A DNA stretch of 64,000 nt from Chaetoderma sp. LZ-2023a (taxonomy: Eukaryota; Mollusca; Caudofoveata; Chaetodermatida; Chaetodermatidae): NCBI GenBank assembly GCA_034401795.1, contig CM067367.1, positions 83,065,426 through 83,129,425 on the forward strand. The letters are read 5' to 3'. The translations under genes and the position numbers were made by a program. A model generated the notes under the pieces. The model worked only from the letters and a program-made list of their open reading frames with translations. It did no database searches and was not told the DNA's origin. Every line of letters begins with the position of its first letter. Positions within the stretch are counted from its first letter, which is position 1. Of this stretch, positions 39,501 to 52,429 are shown piece by piece.

Positions 39501-42500
39501 GAGGAAGTGCTAGTCTGCGCATGCGCGGTGGTGGGGCTGGCATCCGCCAGACTACGCTCTGACTCCCTGCCCAGTAGGGGCACCTAACTGTTTTAAATCT
39601 GAGTGTTTATTGAGTGAAAGCCAATATTTAGCAATATCAAAAGTATTAGGGAGGTAAGTATCAACTCTCTCGTGAAAAAAGAAATCCTAGATTTCGTTTA
39701 TTTAACACAGAAGCCAGCTTATAATTCATTTCATAAAATTCTGGAAACATAATGTACTATTTTTCTTGAGGCGTACGCGAGTGATCTGAATGGGTTCTGT
39801 CGTGCGACATCCTGTACAGTACAGCTCATGAATAAGTTAACCTGTAGACACCATTGTCTTCAAAATATTTAACAATATGTTTTATTATACCTCCGCAAAT
39901 GATACCCCCCACCATGTATGCATCATGTCCTAAAGGTGAGGTATATATCAGAATATGTCAGCATGGCCTACTTTTCATGGTTTGCTGAACACGGTTTACT
40001 TATTATTCTTGTCCAGACTATTCTTTCAAGAGTTTTTAGCTCACCTGGCAAGAATGGCCAAGTGAGCATATGCCATGGCGACCGTATGTCCGTCTGTCCA
40101 TCAACTTTTGCTTTAAAACACTACTCCTCATTAACCGCTTAGCGGATTTCAACCTAATTTGCCAGGAAGCACCCTATGGGGCTAGGCTTCAGAACTTGTA
40201 TACACAATTCTGATTGCCCACAGCTTTATGATTGGTCAATTTTTTCGACGCCCGTATTAAATTTTCTGAAAAAAGCGGCAAATCGGTTAAAGGTCTGCTC
40301 CTCATTAATCACTTTGCCGATTTCAAGCAAACTCGGTTGGAAAACCCCTAGAGTCGTATGCTTCAGAACTTGTATAACGAATTTTGATTAGTCGATCTTT
40401 TCAGTGGGCAGCTTTAATTTTCTGAAAAATGGTGGGAAATCGGTTAAAACGCTACTCTTCATTAATTGCTTGCGCAATTTCAACCAGATTTGGTGGGGAG
40501 ATTACTAGCCTGGTAGGTTTCAGAACTTGTATACAAAATTTTGATTGATCATGTTTCCTGGCAGCCATTTTGGATTTTCTGAAAATTTATGGAGATCAGT
40601 TAAAAGCCTTCTCATTAACTGCTTGAATAATTTCAACCAGATTTTGCTGGAAGGGTGCTAGGTGGTAGGTTTCAGAACTTATACAGAATTTTGATTCGCC
40701 ATTTTTTTGGTGCCCATCTTAGATCTTTATGAAATTTCTGGAAATCAGTTAAATGGCTACTCGGTAACTGCCTGAACAATCTCAAGCGAACTCGGCAGGA
40801 AGGACCCTAGAGTGTTGTGCTTCAGAGATTGTATACAGAATTTTGATTGGTCAATTTGTCTGGCGGCAATCTTGTATTTGAAAAAAATTGAGAATTTGTT
40901 TAAAATGTTACTCCTCATTAACCGCTTACTAGGCAATTTCAACCAGATTTGGCTGGAAGGATCCTGTAGTGGTAGCCGCTAGTAAATCTATTCAGAATTT
41001 TGATAAGTTGATGTTTTGGCAGCCATCTCTGATTTTCTGAAAAATTTCCGGAACCATTTAAAAAACAGTACTCCTTAATGGGTCACAGGTCCTCTTGTTT
41101 TGTATACCGTAACCAAACTTGGTGTATGGATCCTTTGTAGAATAATGTTGTGTCCCATATCAAAAGATTTGCAGGTCAAGAGAAGACTATTTATGAAAAT
41201 TTACCACTGGAATGAGTGGCTCGGTAATCAAGCAAGTCATTTCAGGGATAAATATTTTAAAATACTCTTCTCTTTGTCTGCAAATAGACCTTACGTATGT
41301 AAAAAAAAACGACAATTTTCTTGTCCATTAAGTCTTTGACGATTAAGTTGGCCAAAGTGACACAGTCATCTTGATAAATGTCCCTAACTGACTAGCTGAC
41401 TGACTAACTAAGCGGCATGGTGATTTATTGAACTGCTACCCACAGCTAAAAATTCTAATGTAAAATGGTTAAAAATGACCAGAATCGATGCGACGTTAAC
41501 TGAGCCAATAATTCTAGTTGTAAATTTTCACCCCGAGTCTCAAACAAATTGCAAAATGACATTTCACTAAGCAATTTGCTTGACCGAGTTTGACCATTAT
41601 CAAAGAATTAGAATATGACTATAAATATCCATCTAAGCGTGTAGGGAATGACTTAACTTTTTAGGGGTCAAGCCGGCCAAAATAATCTTTGCAGTGGTCT
41701 TGAGGAATGTCCATTTCGAGAACAAAAGATGACAATTTAACAAAATTTTACCTCAAGAATCACGGGCTCAATAATCGAGCCAGTTATTCCAGTGGTAAAT
41801 TAAAAGAAAAAATAGGCTCATCTTGACCTGTAAATGGACATTCTATAAGCAAAAATCTCAAATTTCTTGACATATCGTGATTTCTAAAGTGGTAATTTTT
41901 TTAATATTTTATTTTTTGCTTTTAGCTACAAAGTGAAGGTGCTCAGGAGAAATGTGTGAAAGCCATTGATGCATTGGTTCAGGTGTTACTGTAAGTTATC
42001 ATTTAGTACAATGCATCGTGTCTGTTCCGCGCTCACCCCCACCCATCCCTACTTATACAGTATAGCTCATAAATAAGTTAACATCTTTACAAAACAGAAA
42101 CATGCTAGTTAATGCAATTTTGAACATGATATAAGAACATTCTTCCAATCCAATTATGGTCAAAATATTCAACAGTAGGCCTACGTTTTATTTTTCATTT
42201 AGAAACATGTTAATTACCCCTTTAATGGTCGAATTTGGTAAAAAAAATGTTAAATAATGTTACCGACCCAGTTATTTCAGTTTCAAATGTTTTTAAATAG
42301 TCTTCTCGTGGTCTGCAAATGAACATTTCTCCAGACCACTGCAAACGCAATTTTTCACCCGCTTGAGTGTAAAGGGCTTAATCCATTAATGACTAAATTT
42401 GATAAAAAACAAAAATATTTGCTTGTTGAATGTCCATTTACAGGCCAAGAGAATACAATCTTTGACAATTTATCAGTGGAATGACTGGCTCGGTTATTGA

Positions 42501-45500
42501 GCCAGTCATTCTGGTCGTAAATTTTCAAAAATTGTATTCTCTTGACCTATAAATGGACATTCAACAAGACTGTGTTAGTGGCCGGTTTTGGCCGGTATGA
42601 CCATTAAAGGGTTAAGAGTGGTACTGTATCTCAACAATCTTGCCAACCCACCCATCAATAACTCCCATCAGCATATTAAGTTTGTGTTCAGTCACTCATC
42701 CATCAACACATGAAATTTGTCTTAATTTTGAGTATTTAGTCGGAATGCAATTTGATAGAAATTTAGCATATCTTATGTTGCTCTAGATACGGCAACATAA
42801 CTGGTAAATTTGATTTTTTAGTAAGTAGCTAAGGACTATATATTATTTACTTTTTCCATCTATGTGTGTGGCAGTGCTAACATTTCTAGTGTAACAGTGT
42901 AAGTACTACTGGAGTGATATACACAGGCCTTTATCTACAGCTTGCCCTTGCACCTTAAAGAACCATATTAATGGAAAGATCTGATGTGTTCTTCAATTTT
43001 TATCTGACGTAGTTAATTACATCACTAGTTAACTGATGTCATAATTATAATGACGTATAGATCCTTCATGAAAGTCTAAACTGTGTCAGTAGTGTGCGAA
43101 TTGTATGTCTGATGAATTTATAATTTAATAAATATTCTGTTGGATATTTTGAAACTAATTTGACTGGGTGCTGCTGCTGCCATAGGCAGCAACAGCTCCC
43201 AGTCAAAGTAGTTTCAAAATATTCAGCAGCTTACCTATATAGTTATCTTGAAATTTAAATTCTGGTAACTGAGGTTTCAAAGTTTTAAATGTCACAACAC
43301 GAGTAAATTAAACCTGGGCGGAGCTTAGCTGGAAATGGGCGGGGTATACCTATGCATGGGTCCTTCTATTTCGGTGTCAAATATCTAGATAATGATAACA
43401 CAATTTTAGAAAATGTGTGTACGAAGGGTAAGTCAACTTCTGCTGAATGTATATTCATCAAGCAGTTTGCCTTCCTAGCTAAAGAAATCCTGTTGATGTT
43501 TGGGCTAACGTTGTTCAAGACCACCTAGCCTGAGAGGTGCAACAAGATTAGGCCATGATAACTTGTCTGTCTGTCTGTCTGTCATCTGTTCCCTATCAAC
43601 ATTTTCCTATACATGGCTTTCTCAAGAACAACTAGGCAGATTTCAAGCAAATTTGGGATGAAGCTTACTTGGCTCATGGAGATCCAATATTGGTTAATTG
43701 AAGATGATTGGTCAGTGACCATCTTGCCTTTCGTGCTATTTTCGAAATTCTTTTAAATATCTGAAACAGCCCAATAGATGGGAAACTGAAGCAACATTAC
43801 CCATGGAAATAGCTGAACCAAGTTTGTTCCAAGAGAACCTGATTATGTGATTTCTGTGGTGGCCATCACTGATAACCTAGTGTTCATAAAAATAATGTCT
43901 CACGAATGGATGAAGGGATCGGGCCAAAATTTAGGAGATTTAATTAGTGACTAATGACGATTTGATCTGGTACAAGAGAGGTTGATAGGTAATTGCGTCT
44001 TCCTTTTATCAATGTGCGACAATCGTCTACATTTTGAAAATGATTTATCTGAGAAATGATTTTCAGTTAGATTGATTTTTTAATAGTCAGCATGTTCCTC
44101 TAATTTTATTATATTATTTCAGTGGGCAACAGGCATTTACCGACCCACAGTACATGGAAGCGCTTGTGGAAAAATTACGCATAACACGAAACGAAACGGT
44201 ATTATCCAGCTTACTAACCAGTTTCACATTTTAACCATTTAGCACTCAAGCAGGCCAAAAATGCCTTCTGCAGTGACCCTGAAAAATGTCCATGCGCACA
44301 CCATGGCAAGATTTATTTTTGAAAATTGATCACTGAAACAACTGGCTCGTTAACCAAGCCAATGACTGCAGTGATAAATTTTCAAAAATAATCTCATGGT
44401 TTGCAAATGGACATTTTCTATGAGAAAATATAAACTTTTCTGAACGAATGGAGGAATCCTGTTATGGCTATGCCCTGCCCATCTGTAGCTAAGCACTAAC
44501 CATGCTTTGCCCGTGTTGGGAGACATCAATCCCTGCATTCCCTGAATCTCAATTTCCAGGAAGCTGTACTGGTAAGCTGTTGAATATTTGAAACTAATGT
44601 AAGTGGGTGGCGCTGCCATAGGCAGCAGCAGCAGCAGCTCCCAGCCAAATTAGTTTCAAAATATTCAACAGAATATTTATTAACTAATAAAGACATGCAA
44701 TTCGTACAGCTTGGTGCACTATTAAGTGCTTAAGAGGGACTAAATCGCATCATTCATGACATAATGGATTATGATGCCAGCCTACATGTGATGTAGTTAA
44801 TTATGACGTCATATGATTCATCGATAAACTGGATTCCTCCATTTGAGTGTTGAAGGGTTAAATATTTCCTAGGACATTCACTACATGCAGCAGTACTGTA
44901 TTTATTTGAAAGCTTGGAATAGCTGTGTTAGTTTGTTTATTATCCTTATAGGATTCAATGGTGATACTTCTTAAGGCTAATGTCTGTGATTATCAAGATA
45001 TTTTTGTGGATAATTGTACTTCATCAAGTCAACAAATCAAGTATATTTACATGGTTTATATGTACACGAATTAAAGCTGTCATGACATCACAAAAATAAC
45101 AGATACTTTGCCAAAAAAAATTATGGATGTGTACCCTTAAATCCAACCAGGTCGGCTACCTCCATATTGTTTACGCCGTCGCTTACTATAAAGGATGCCC
45201 CCAAATCCCAAAATGGCAGCAGTGAAGCATTGATCGCATACGTGAAAAGGCCGCCGACTGAAATTTATATCGCTCATTCTTTTCTCGAAACGGACTTAGA
45301 TTCCACCACTGAAGACATTAGAATGATAAAGATATGTTTGTACACACACTCAAAACTATATTTGACCATATTTCCGAAAAAGTTGGTCCCGATCCCAGGA
45401 TGATTCATAATACGGAAAAATTAGTTACCTCTCCGGGATGTAGAAATTGTTTGAGTGTAGCTTTCGTGTCCATCTTGGTCACTTATCCAGCACTAACTGA

Positions 45501-48500
45501 CGGTCGCTGGCAACGTCACTGGTCAGCTCTTGTGGAGTCACGTGACAGCATGGACTGGTAGACTGCTGGTATACGGTAGCCCTCGTCTCTGTTCATGGTT
45601 GGTTGATGCTTGTAGATTTCTATGGCCTCTAACCTTCCGTTTGAATAAGTTGGTCTCAACGTTGATGACCGAGGCACTGCTGGCGGGGATGACCGAGATG
45701 GTCACGAAAGCTACACTCAAACAATTTCTACATCGCGGAGAGGTAACTAATTTTTCCTTATTATATTTGACCAATACTTATTCAAAAACTAATAAAATGC
45801 AGGTCCTATTTCTTCAAAATGATATACCTATACGTACCTTCTTGTCGGTCTCCATTTGCACAGACTCTGTCACATTACGTCACTACGTCACTGGCCGGAA
45901 TTCCTTTTTGTAGGGGAGGTTAGGCTAATTTTACACAGCTGCTATTATTTTAGTTAGTCAATGAATGGATGGATGAATCAATCAATCAGCTAGAATGCAC
46001 TCGAGGGAGATGCTGACTGACGCCTTTACGCTCTGGCTTGAGAATGCACTTAATGACCACCATGACCTAGATAGCTGATCCTTTGACCGCGGACTCAAAG
46101 CTATCATAAGCTGTCACAATATGAAAGCGTGTGCTAAATCGGGTGATTCTACCTTCTTGGAGTTATGGACAAAAATATGTATTCCAATATGCGCATTGTG
46201 ACACCATGACCTAGATATTTGACGCTTTGTCCTAAACTCAAAGAACTTCTTGCCACCTATAGTATAAAAGGATGCCAAATTTGGTGATTCTACCTATTTG
46301 TGTTTCTGATTTATGGCTAAAAATATATATTTCCGAATGCACTTAGTGCCCCGTGACCTAGGTATTTGAACCTTTGACTTGAAGCAAAATTTTAATTCTA
46401 GCCAACCCCAATATGAATGTATGTACCGATTTGATGATTCAACCATCTTGCATTGCAGAGTTATTGACGAAAATGTTTATTCCTGTATGCACTAACTGAG
46501 CCCGTAATCTCGATTTTGTACCTTTTGACTCCAACCTAAAATAATTTCTAACCACTCATAATATCAATGTATGCGTCAAATTTGATGATTCTACTTGTGT
46601 TTCGGACTTATAGTTAGTGTGTATTTTGGGATGTACTGAGTGAGTCTGTGACCTTAAATTTTTAGCTTTTGACCCCAACCTAAGAATTTTTCTAGTGCCT
46701 CATAATAGCGTTGTATTTGTCAAATTGGCTGGTTCTACCACGTATGATTCCTGAGATATGCTGCGGATAAACAGACAGACACACATGCAGACAGACACAC
46801 ATGCAGACAGACAGACGGCACCAACCACAATACTCACACCAGCCTTCAGCGTCATGAGTAATGAATCAATCAATCAATAAATCAATCAATGGGCACTAAA
46901 TTTCTTATGGAACACCACCTAAAGGAAGCCACAAATGACAGCTACCATCACCACTACCACCCCCACAAATAGTAACACCACCACACTACCCCCACCACTG
47001 TCACTAAAAACGCCAACAACCGCCGCCATCACCAGCAACACCACCAACACACCCCAGGTGAGGTGAGGAGGAGGTTGGGTGAGGGGACAAAGGCATATAG
47101 TCAATAGACTTTGGGAAGCAGTGGGCGAGGAGATGCCTGCCCCTTTTCCGAGATCCGGCTTTATGGCGTTTCGCTCCATAGTGGAAGCTCATCAGAGGTT
47201 TTATAACAGTGTTGTGAAACGGGTGAACAACAACAAAATGGGAGTTTTATGAAGTTCTTTTGTAAGAAGTTTATTAATGTTGTGATGAGACTATCGATTT
47301 GCAGTGATAAAATAAGATGTGATGAAAGTACTGTGCGATGGATTGGAAAGTTCTGTTTTTTAATAAGTTATTTTAAAAACCATCGTTCGTAAGATACACC
47401 TGGTTGGTGTATTAGTGGATGTCGTGTTCTTCACAAATGTTCAGAATTTTAGTGGATGTCTCCTGCAATGTTTTGACAAGATTTGCCAGTTCGTGCCATA
47501 TGGACCCGTTAGGAGCAAGTTTCTTGAAGTTTTTAGAACGTGGTGTGTCATCTGAACCGAGTGATTCTGGGCTAAGCGGTCTTGGCCATCTGGCCGGTAC
47601 CTGGGTGAAGGCTGATGGAGGCGTGGAGTGGAATTTTGTCCCTATCTGTGCCAAGGTTGGCATGTCGAGTGATCCACTGCGTGGGGACCCCTCTCCCACC
47701 ATCGGGGCATTTTTTATGCTGGTGGCGTCGAGAGGGGGCGTCGTGCATGGTGTTCTAAAAATCCCAGGGGGAGGGGGGGAGTGTTGTGAAGGGGCGACAC
47801 AATCCCACTTACTTCCATGCTTGGTGGACTCCACGATATGGAGCCAAAGAGACGGCTCAGGCTTCCCTTGGCGTCTGTTGTGGCTGTAGTGGTGTTCGTG
47901 GTGAAAGATACATCGCTGCGGTTTGAAAGGAAGTTCAACATTTCCTTTGCGCGTATTTTTTCGTTGATGCCGCTTGTTGAGGGCATTAGAGTTTCATCTG
48001 GTGTTGGAGGAACTGTGGTGAGAGCGGGAACTGCTGCCTTCTTGCCGCCCACAGGAATGAAATTAGATTTCTTCATGCTAGCTTTCACAATGGCTGTATG
48101 GTATGCTTTCAGTAGAATTGCCCTGCTGTTGGTGGAGCTAGGGCCGTTTCTGACTGGCGTTCATTTGTCAGGAATGGCAGTGAGATTTTGTCCAAAATTG
48201 ATGTTGGTGCCATCTAGATTGCCCTTCTCTATGATCTTGTGGGCATTTGTTGTGGAAAACCCGTGTGGCCCTGTTAGATGGGCCACGGCGCCATCCTTTC
48301 TGAGAAACGTCTTAACACAGCAGGCACATGTCCATTTTAGTTGCTTCATCGGATCACTGTGCAGATCTTTGATGTGTCTTTTATAGTGTCTAAGTGAGCT
48401 GAAACCCTTTCTGTGGGTCGAGCAGTAAAAAGGTACTGCTTTAAACATATTGTATTGCTTCGAGAAAGATATAAGAACTTTTTAAAGGTTAATTTTATCA

Positions 48501-51500
48501 AGCTAGTGCCGTAACTAGCCGTGACGTCATAAACGGGTGGCGTCATCAGAACGTGTGGACTACATAGTCCAACCTTATGGCGTCATCGGTTCTGACGTCA
48601 TAGATTTGTGCGGATAGGCCATCAAATTATGTGGAGATTTTTAGCAGGGATAGGAGCTGTAGTATAAGACTTGAAGAACATGGGGGGATAGGGTGGGGGG
48701 GAGGGGAGGAGGGGGACTAGAAGGACAGCTCCTATCCAATATGGCTCATGCCTAAAGGTTCCATGGTGTGGAGTTGGTGTATCCAGTATACTTCCTTTTT
48801 CCTCCTGATTGGGGTGTTGGTGTCCGTATCTGGGTCTCCTCTCAAGACCTGAATGATGCGGAAGGAGACATGTTCTTTTCCATGGTTTGGGGTGTTGAAG
48901 TGGCAAGCTACAGGGGAATCTCTATTATGTGAAATGTCCCTGTAGTGTTCTTGGATCCTGATTTTAAAGGTTCGTTTAGTTTCACCTACATATTGTTTGG
49001 AACAGTGCAGGCAGGTGATGAGGTGTATCACATTGCGTGTCCTGCAATTGCCTATAATTTTGGCTATAAATCTGTATCCTGTGTATGAGCTGGTGAATGA
49101 CCTGGTTTTGGTCATCTTGCGGCATATGCCGCAGTTATGCTGGGTGCAGGCTAGTAGCGGGTTTAGGTGAATCAGGGTGGGGGGGGGGGGTGCGGGGGGA
49201 GAGGCGGGAGTTTGGCTCTGATTAGTTGTTTCCCTATGGTCGGGTTTTTTCTCTAGCCAAAGAGGGGTTTGGTGGCAAAAATGTTTCTGCCTTTTGGACT
49301 GCTTGTTAAGACAGGCCAGTATTGGTTGATGATAGTCTTAACATGGATGGATGTCAGGTTGAAATCTGTAATGAGGACGGGGGCTATGATTATTAAGGGC
49401 ACCAGTTGAGCACCTTCAAATAGCAGAGTTATGGATCTTGCTATATTTTCAAAGTATTGAAGCCTATACGGAAAATAAGTTTGTGGAATGTTTGGTCATA
49501 TATCGATGGATTAAACCCAGATTTGGCACGTATGCTCCTTTATGCAATATCTATGGTAGCTATGAGTATGATGTGGCCACGCCTTTAAACACGGTTCATT
49601 AAGGAGTTTTAAATATTAAACCCTATAGAGAAAATACATTTGTTTCATCAATTGTTCATGGATTACAAAATTAAGCAGATATGTTCCTTCCATCAAATAT
49701 CTATTTGAACTAGTATTAATATAAAGAGCTCACTCCTTTAAACAAGGTCATAACCGTGGTTCATTGATGCATTTTAAGTAATTGAACCTTATGGCGAAAA
49801 TACATTTGTTTCATCAAGTGTTGATGGATTAAACCAAATTTAGCAGATATGTTTCTTCCATCAAATATCTATTTGAACTATGAATATAAAGAGACTGTCC
49901 TTTAACCAAGGGCAATAACTCTCCTTCATTAAAATTTTAAACTATTGAACCCTATGGGGAAAATACATTTGTGTCATCAATTGTTTATGGATGAAAACCA
50001 AATGTAGCCATTAAGTTCCTTCCGCCAATATCTGTTTGCGGTATCAATATGAAGAAGCTCCAACTTAAAACAAGGGCCGTAACTGTGGTTGTTTAATGTG
50101 TTTTAAGCATTGGACCCTATGGGGAAAAAACATCTGTGGCACATTTTGCCAATTGTTAATAGATTAAAACATGATTTGACAGAAATATTTCTTTTGTACA
50201 CTTTAGCCATTTGGCAATAGTCAAATTGTCCCATTGATCAATGACACTTCCCATTGATCAATAATATCAAGGATGCCAATATTCTTGCAATTGTTCATCC
50301 AGATTTTACCATTGCCCCTTTGCTAAGTTTGTGTCGGTGCACTTGAAGCATTGGTCAATAGTGGCGGGATGGCTTCGCATTGGCCAATGGTCCTTTTCCT
50401 GTTTGTCAATAGTGTCAAGGACACAAATATTTTTGTATTACCAGTTCAGATTTTCCTTGTGACCATTGCCCCATTGATAAATTGTATCTGTTGTTACACT
50501 TTGATAATAGTGTGATGGATGGCTGGCCCATTCATAAATGGTACTTTTCCCGTTGGTCAGTAATGTCAAAGATGCCAATGTTAATGTATTTCTGTATCCA
50601 AATCTTTTTACTGTGACCATTGTCCCACTGGTAAATGGAATCTGTTGATATACTTTCAACCATTTGACAGTAGTGCCAGGTATGGCTGGCCCATTGATCA
50701 ATGGTATATTTTCTGTGGGTCAATAACGTCAATGAGGCCAGTATTCTTGCATTTCCTCTACAAATCTTTACCTGTGATCATTGCCCCCCATTTGCAAATG
50801 GCATCTCTTATGCATGCCACATGAGCTATTGGAGCTTTCCCTGGTGGTCAATAGTGTCAGCCATACACAGACTTTGTTTTTCCTGTGCAAATTTTCATAT
50901 TTCCAGCCCATTTGTTTTCCACTGGGACCCTTGATCCATTGATCATTGGCATCAGTTACGCTTTCATAATTGATAAACGCTGCTTGTCCCATTGATCAAG
51001 AGTGTAAATGACACTTGATTTTTTGGTCATTAGTTTCAGGGATGATTGTCTCATTTCAATAATGCCAAGGACCCTTGCCCCATTTGTCCATGCCATCAGT
51101 TACACTTGCCACATTAACCAAGGATGCTTGCTCCATTAGTTAGCTATGTCTGTAGCACTTGCCTCATTGGTCCATAATGGTAGGAACCTGTCTTCTTGTT
51201 GGTCAATGACATCATATATGCTTACCCCATTAATAAATTGTGTCAATGTCAACTGACTCATTGGTCAATAAGGCTCAGGCCCATGGTTCTATTGGTCATG
51301 CTTGTCCCATCGACAAATGGTCGTTGTCCCGTTGGTTAATAGCATCGGTTAACCTTGTATTGTTAGTGATTGGTGCTAAGGATGATTGCCTCATTGGTTA
51401 ATAATGATAAGGACCATTTCCCCACTGATCAATGGTGCATGTTGTGCATTAATTACTGTTCCTCATCAGCCAGTTGAGCACTATGGTCCTTGGGCCATTT

Positions 51501-52394
51501 ATTCTCATTTGCCTACCATTTTTACATTCCTCCATCATTGTAGCGGATTTCCACTAAGAAATCTGAGCGATGCCCGAAAATATAGTATCAGACAGCCAAG
51601 AGTTACCTCCCATTGTTGATTGATTGTACTTCAAAATAAACACCGATTTACATTGGTTTTCAGGTTGCTGAATTCCTGTTGTCCAGCCTTGCGACTATCT
51701 GTGATAACTCCGACAGGTGAGTCTTACTAGGTCATAGGTACCATTGATTGTGTCATTATATCCCACTGGAAATTTCTCAATTGAGGCATCTGATTGGTCA
51801 ATCAAGTCTCTGATGTCATAATCAAATACACCACTTGATAGCTGTTGTCACAGTCTGAAAATTGACGTAGCCCCCATCATAAAAATCGAAGTCTGTCACC
51901 AAAGCGTATGAATTGTATGTCGTTGATGAATTTACATTTTAATAAACATTTTGTTTGATATTTTGAAACTAATTTGACTGGAAGCTGTTGTTGCTGCAAC
52001 TCCTAGTCAAATTAGTTTCGATTAGATTTAGACGATTATTAAAAAAAAATTACCACTGGAATGACTAGCTCGATAACAGAGCCAGTCATTCCAGTAGTAA
52101 ATTTTCAAAAATAGTCTCTTGGTCTGCAAATAGATATTTTCTATGAGAAAATTAAAGTTTTTGAACAAATTCAAGGGTTAAAGGGTTAAGTTAAAATTTA
52201 TATGAAATGAGAATTCAGATTTCAAAGTTTCAAGTCGATTCCAACATGAGTATAATGTGTGGTGTGCTTTGTGAGAAATGGGCGGGAATTAGCTACAGAT
52301 AGATCCATTTCTACACGAGCGTCTAATCTTAGGAACGCTGCTTATCTAGGTGAGCATGAGTGAAATTGCAAACATTGGACCTTGAATTCATCCC

Positions 52395-52429
<35 letters not shown>

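Larger units (their letters stand above)
32647..39700 (+). mobile_element. DIRS-type retrotransposon, element 3 (apparently intact)
   Basis: About 7.05 kb, TTTCACTTCAAGAG to GATTTCGTTTA, with split inverted terminal repeats (about 32647-32840 and 39470-39700) and internal complementary region 39316-39414. All three ORFs are open: ORF1 (after splicing), RT/RNase H, tyrosine recombinase. Sequence is almost the same as element 2, so both moved recently. Flanks are AAATGCACA and TTTAACACAG with no evident target duplication. It lies in sense in the intron between exons 12 and 13. Confidence 0.93.

Noticed and set aside
45167..45913. Open frames of 75-127 codons on the plus strand
   Set aside because: No recognisable domain, and partly composed of the inverted repeat arms.
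46919..47192. Minus-strand open frames rich in Val and Gly
   Set aside because: Low-complexity ACC/CCA tract; no domain and no conserved structure.
47419..48386. Plus-strand open frames of 156 and 189 codons
   Set aside because: They are opposite to the zinc-finger region; the minus strand has the recognisable cysteine/histidine pattern.
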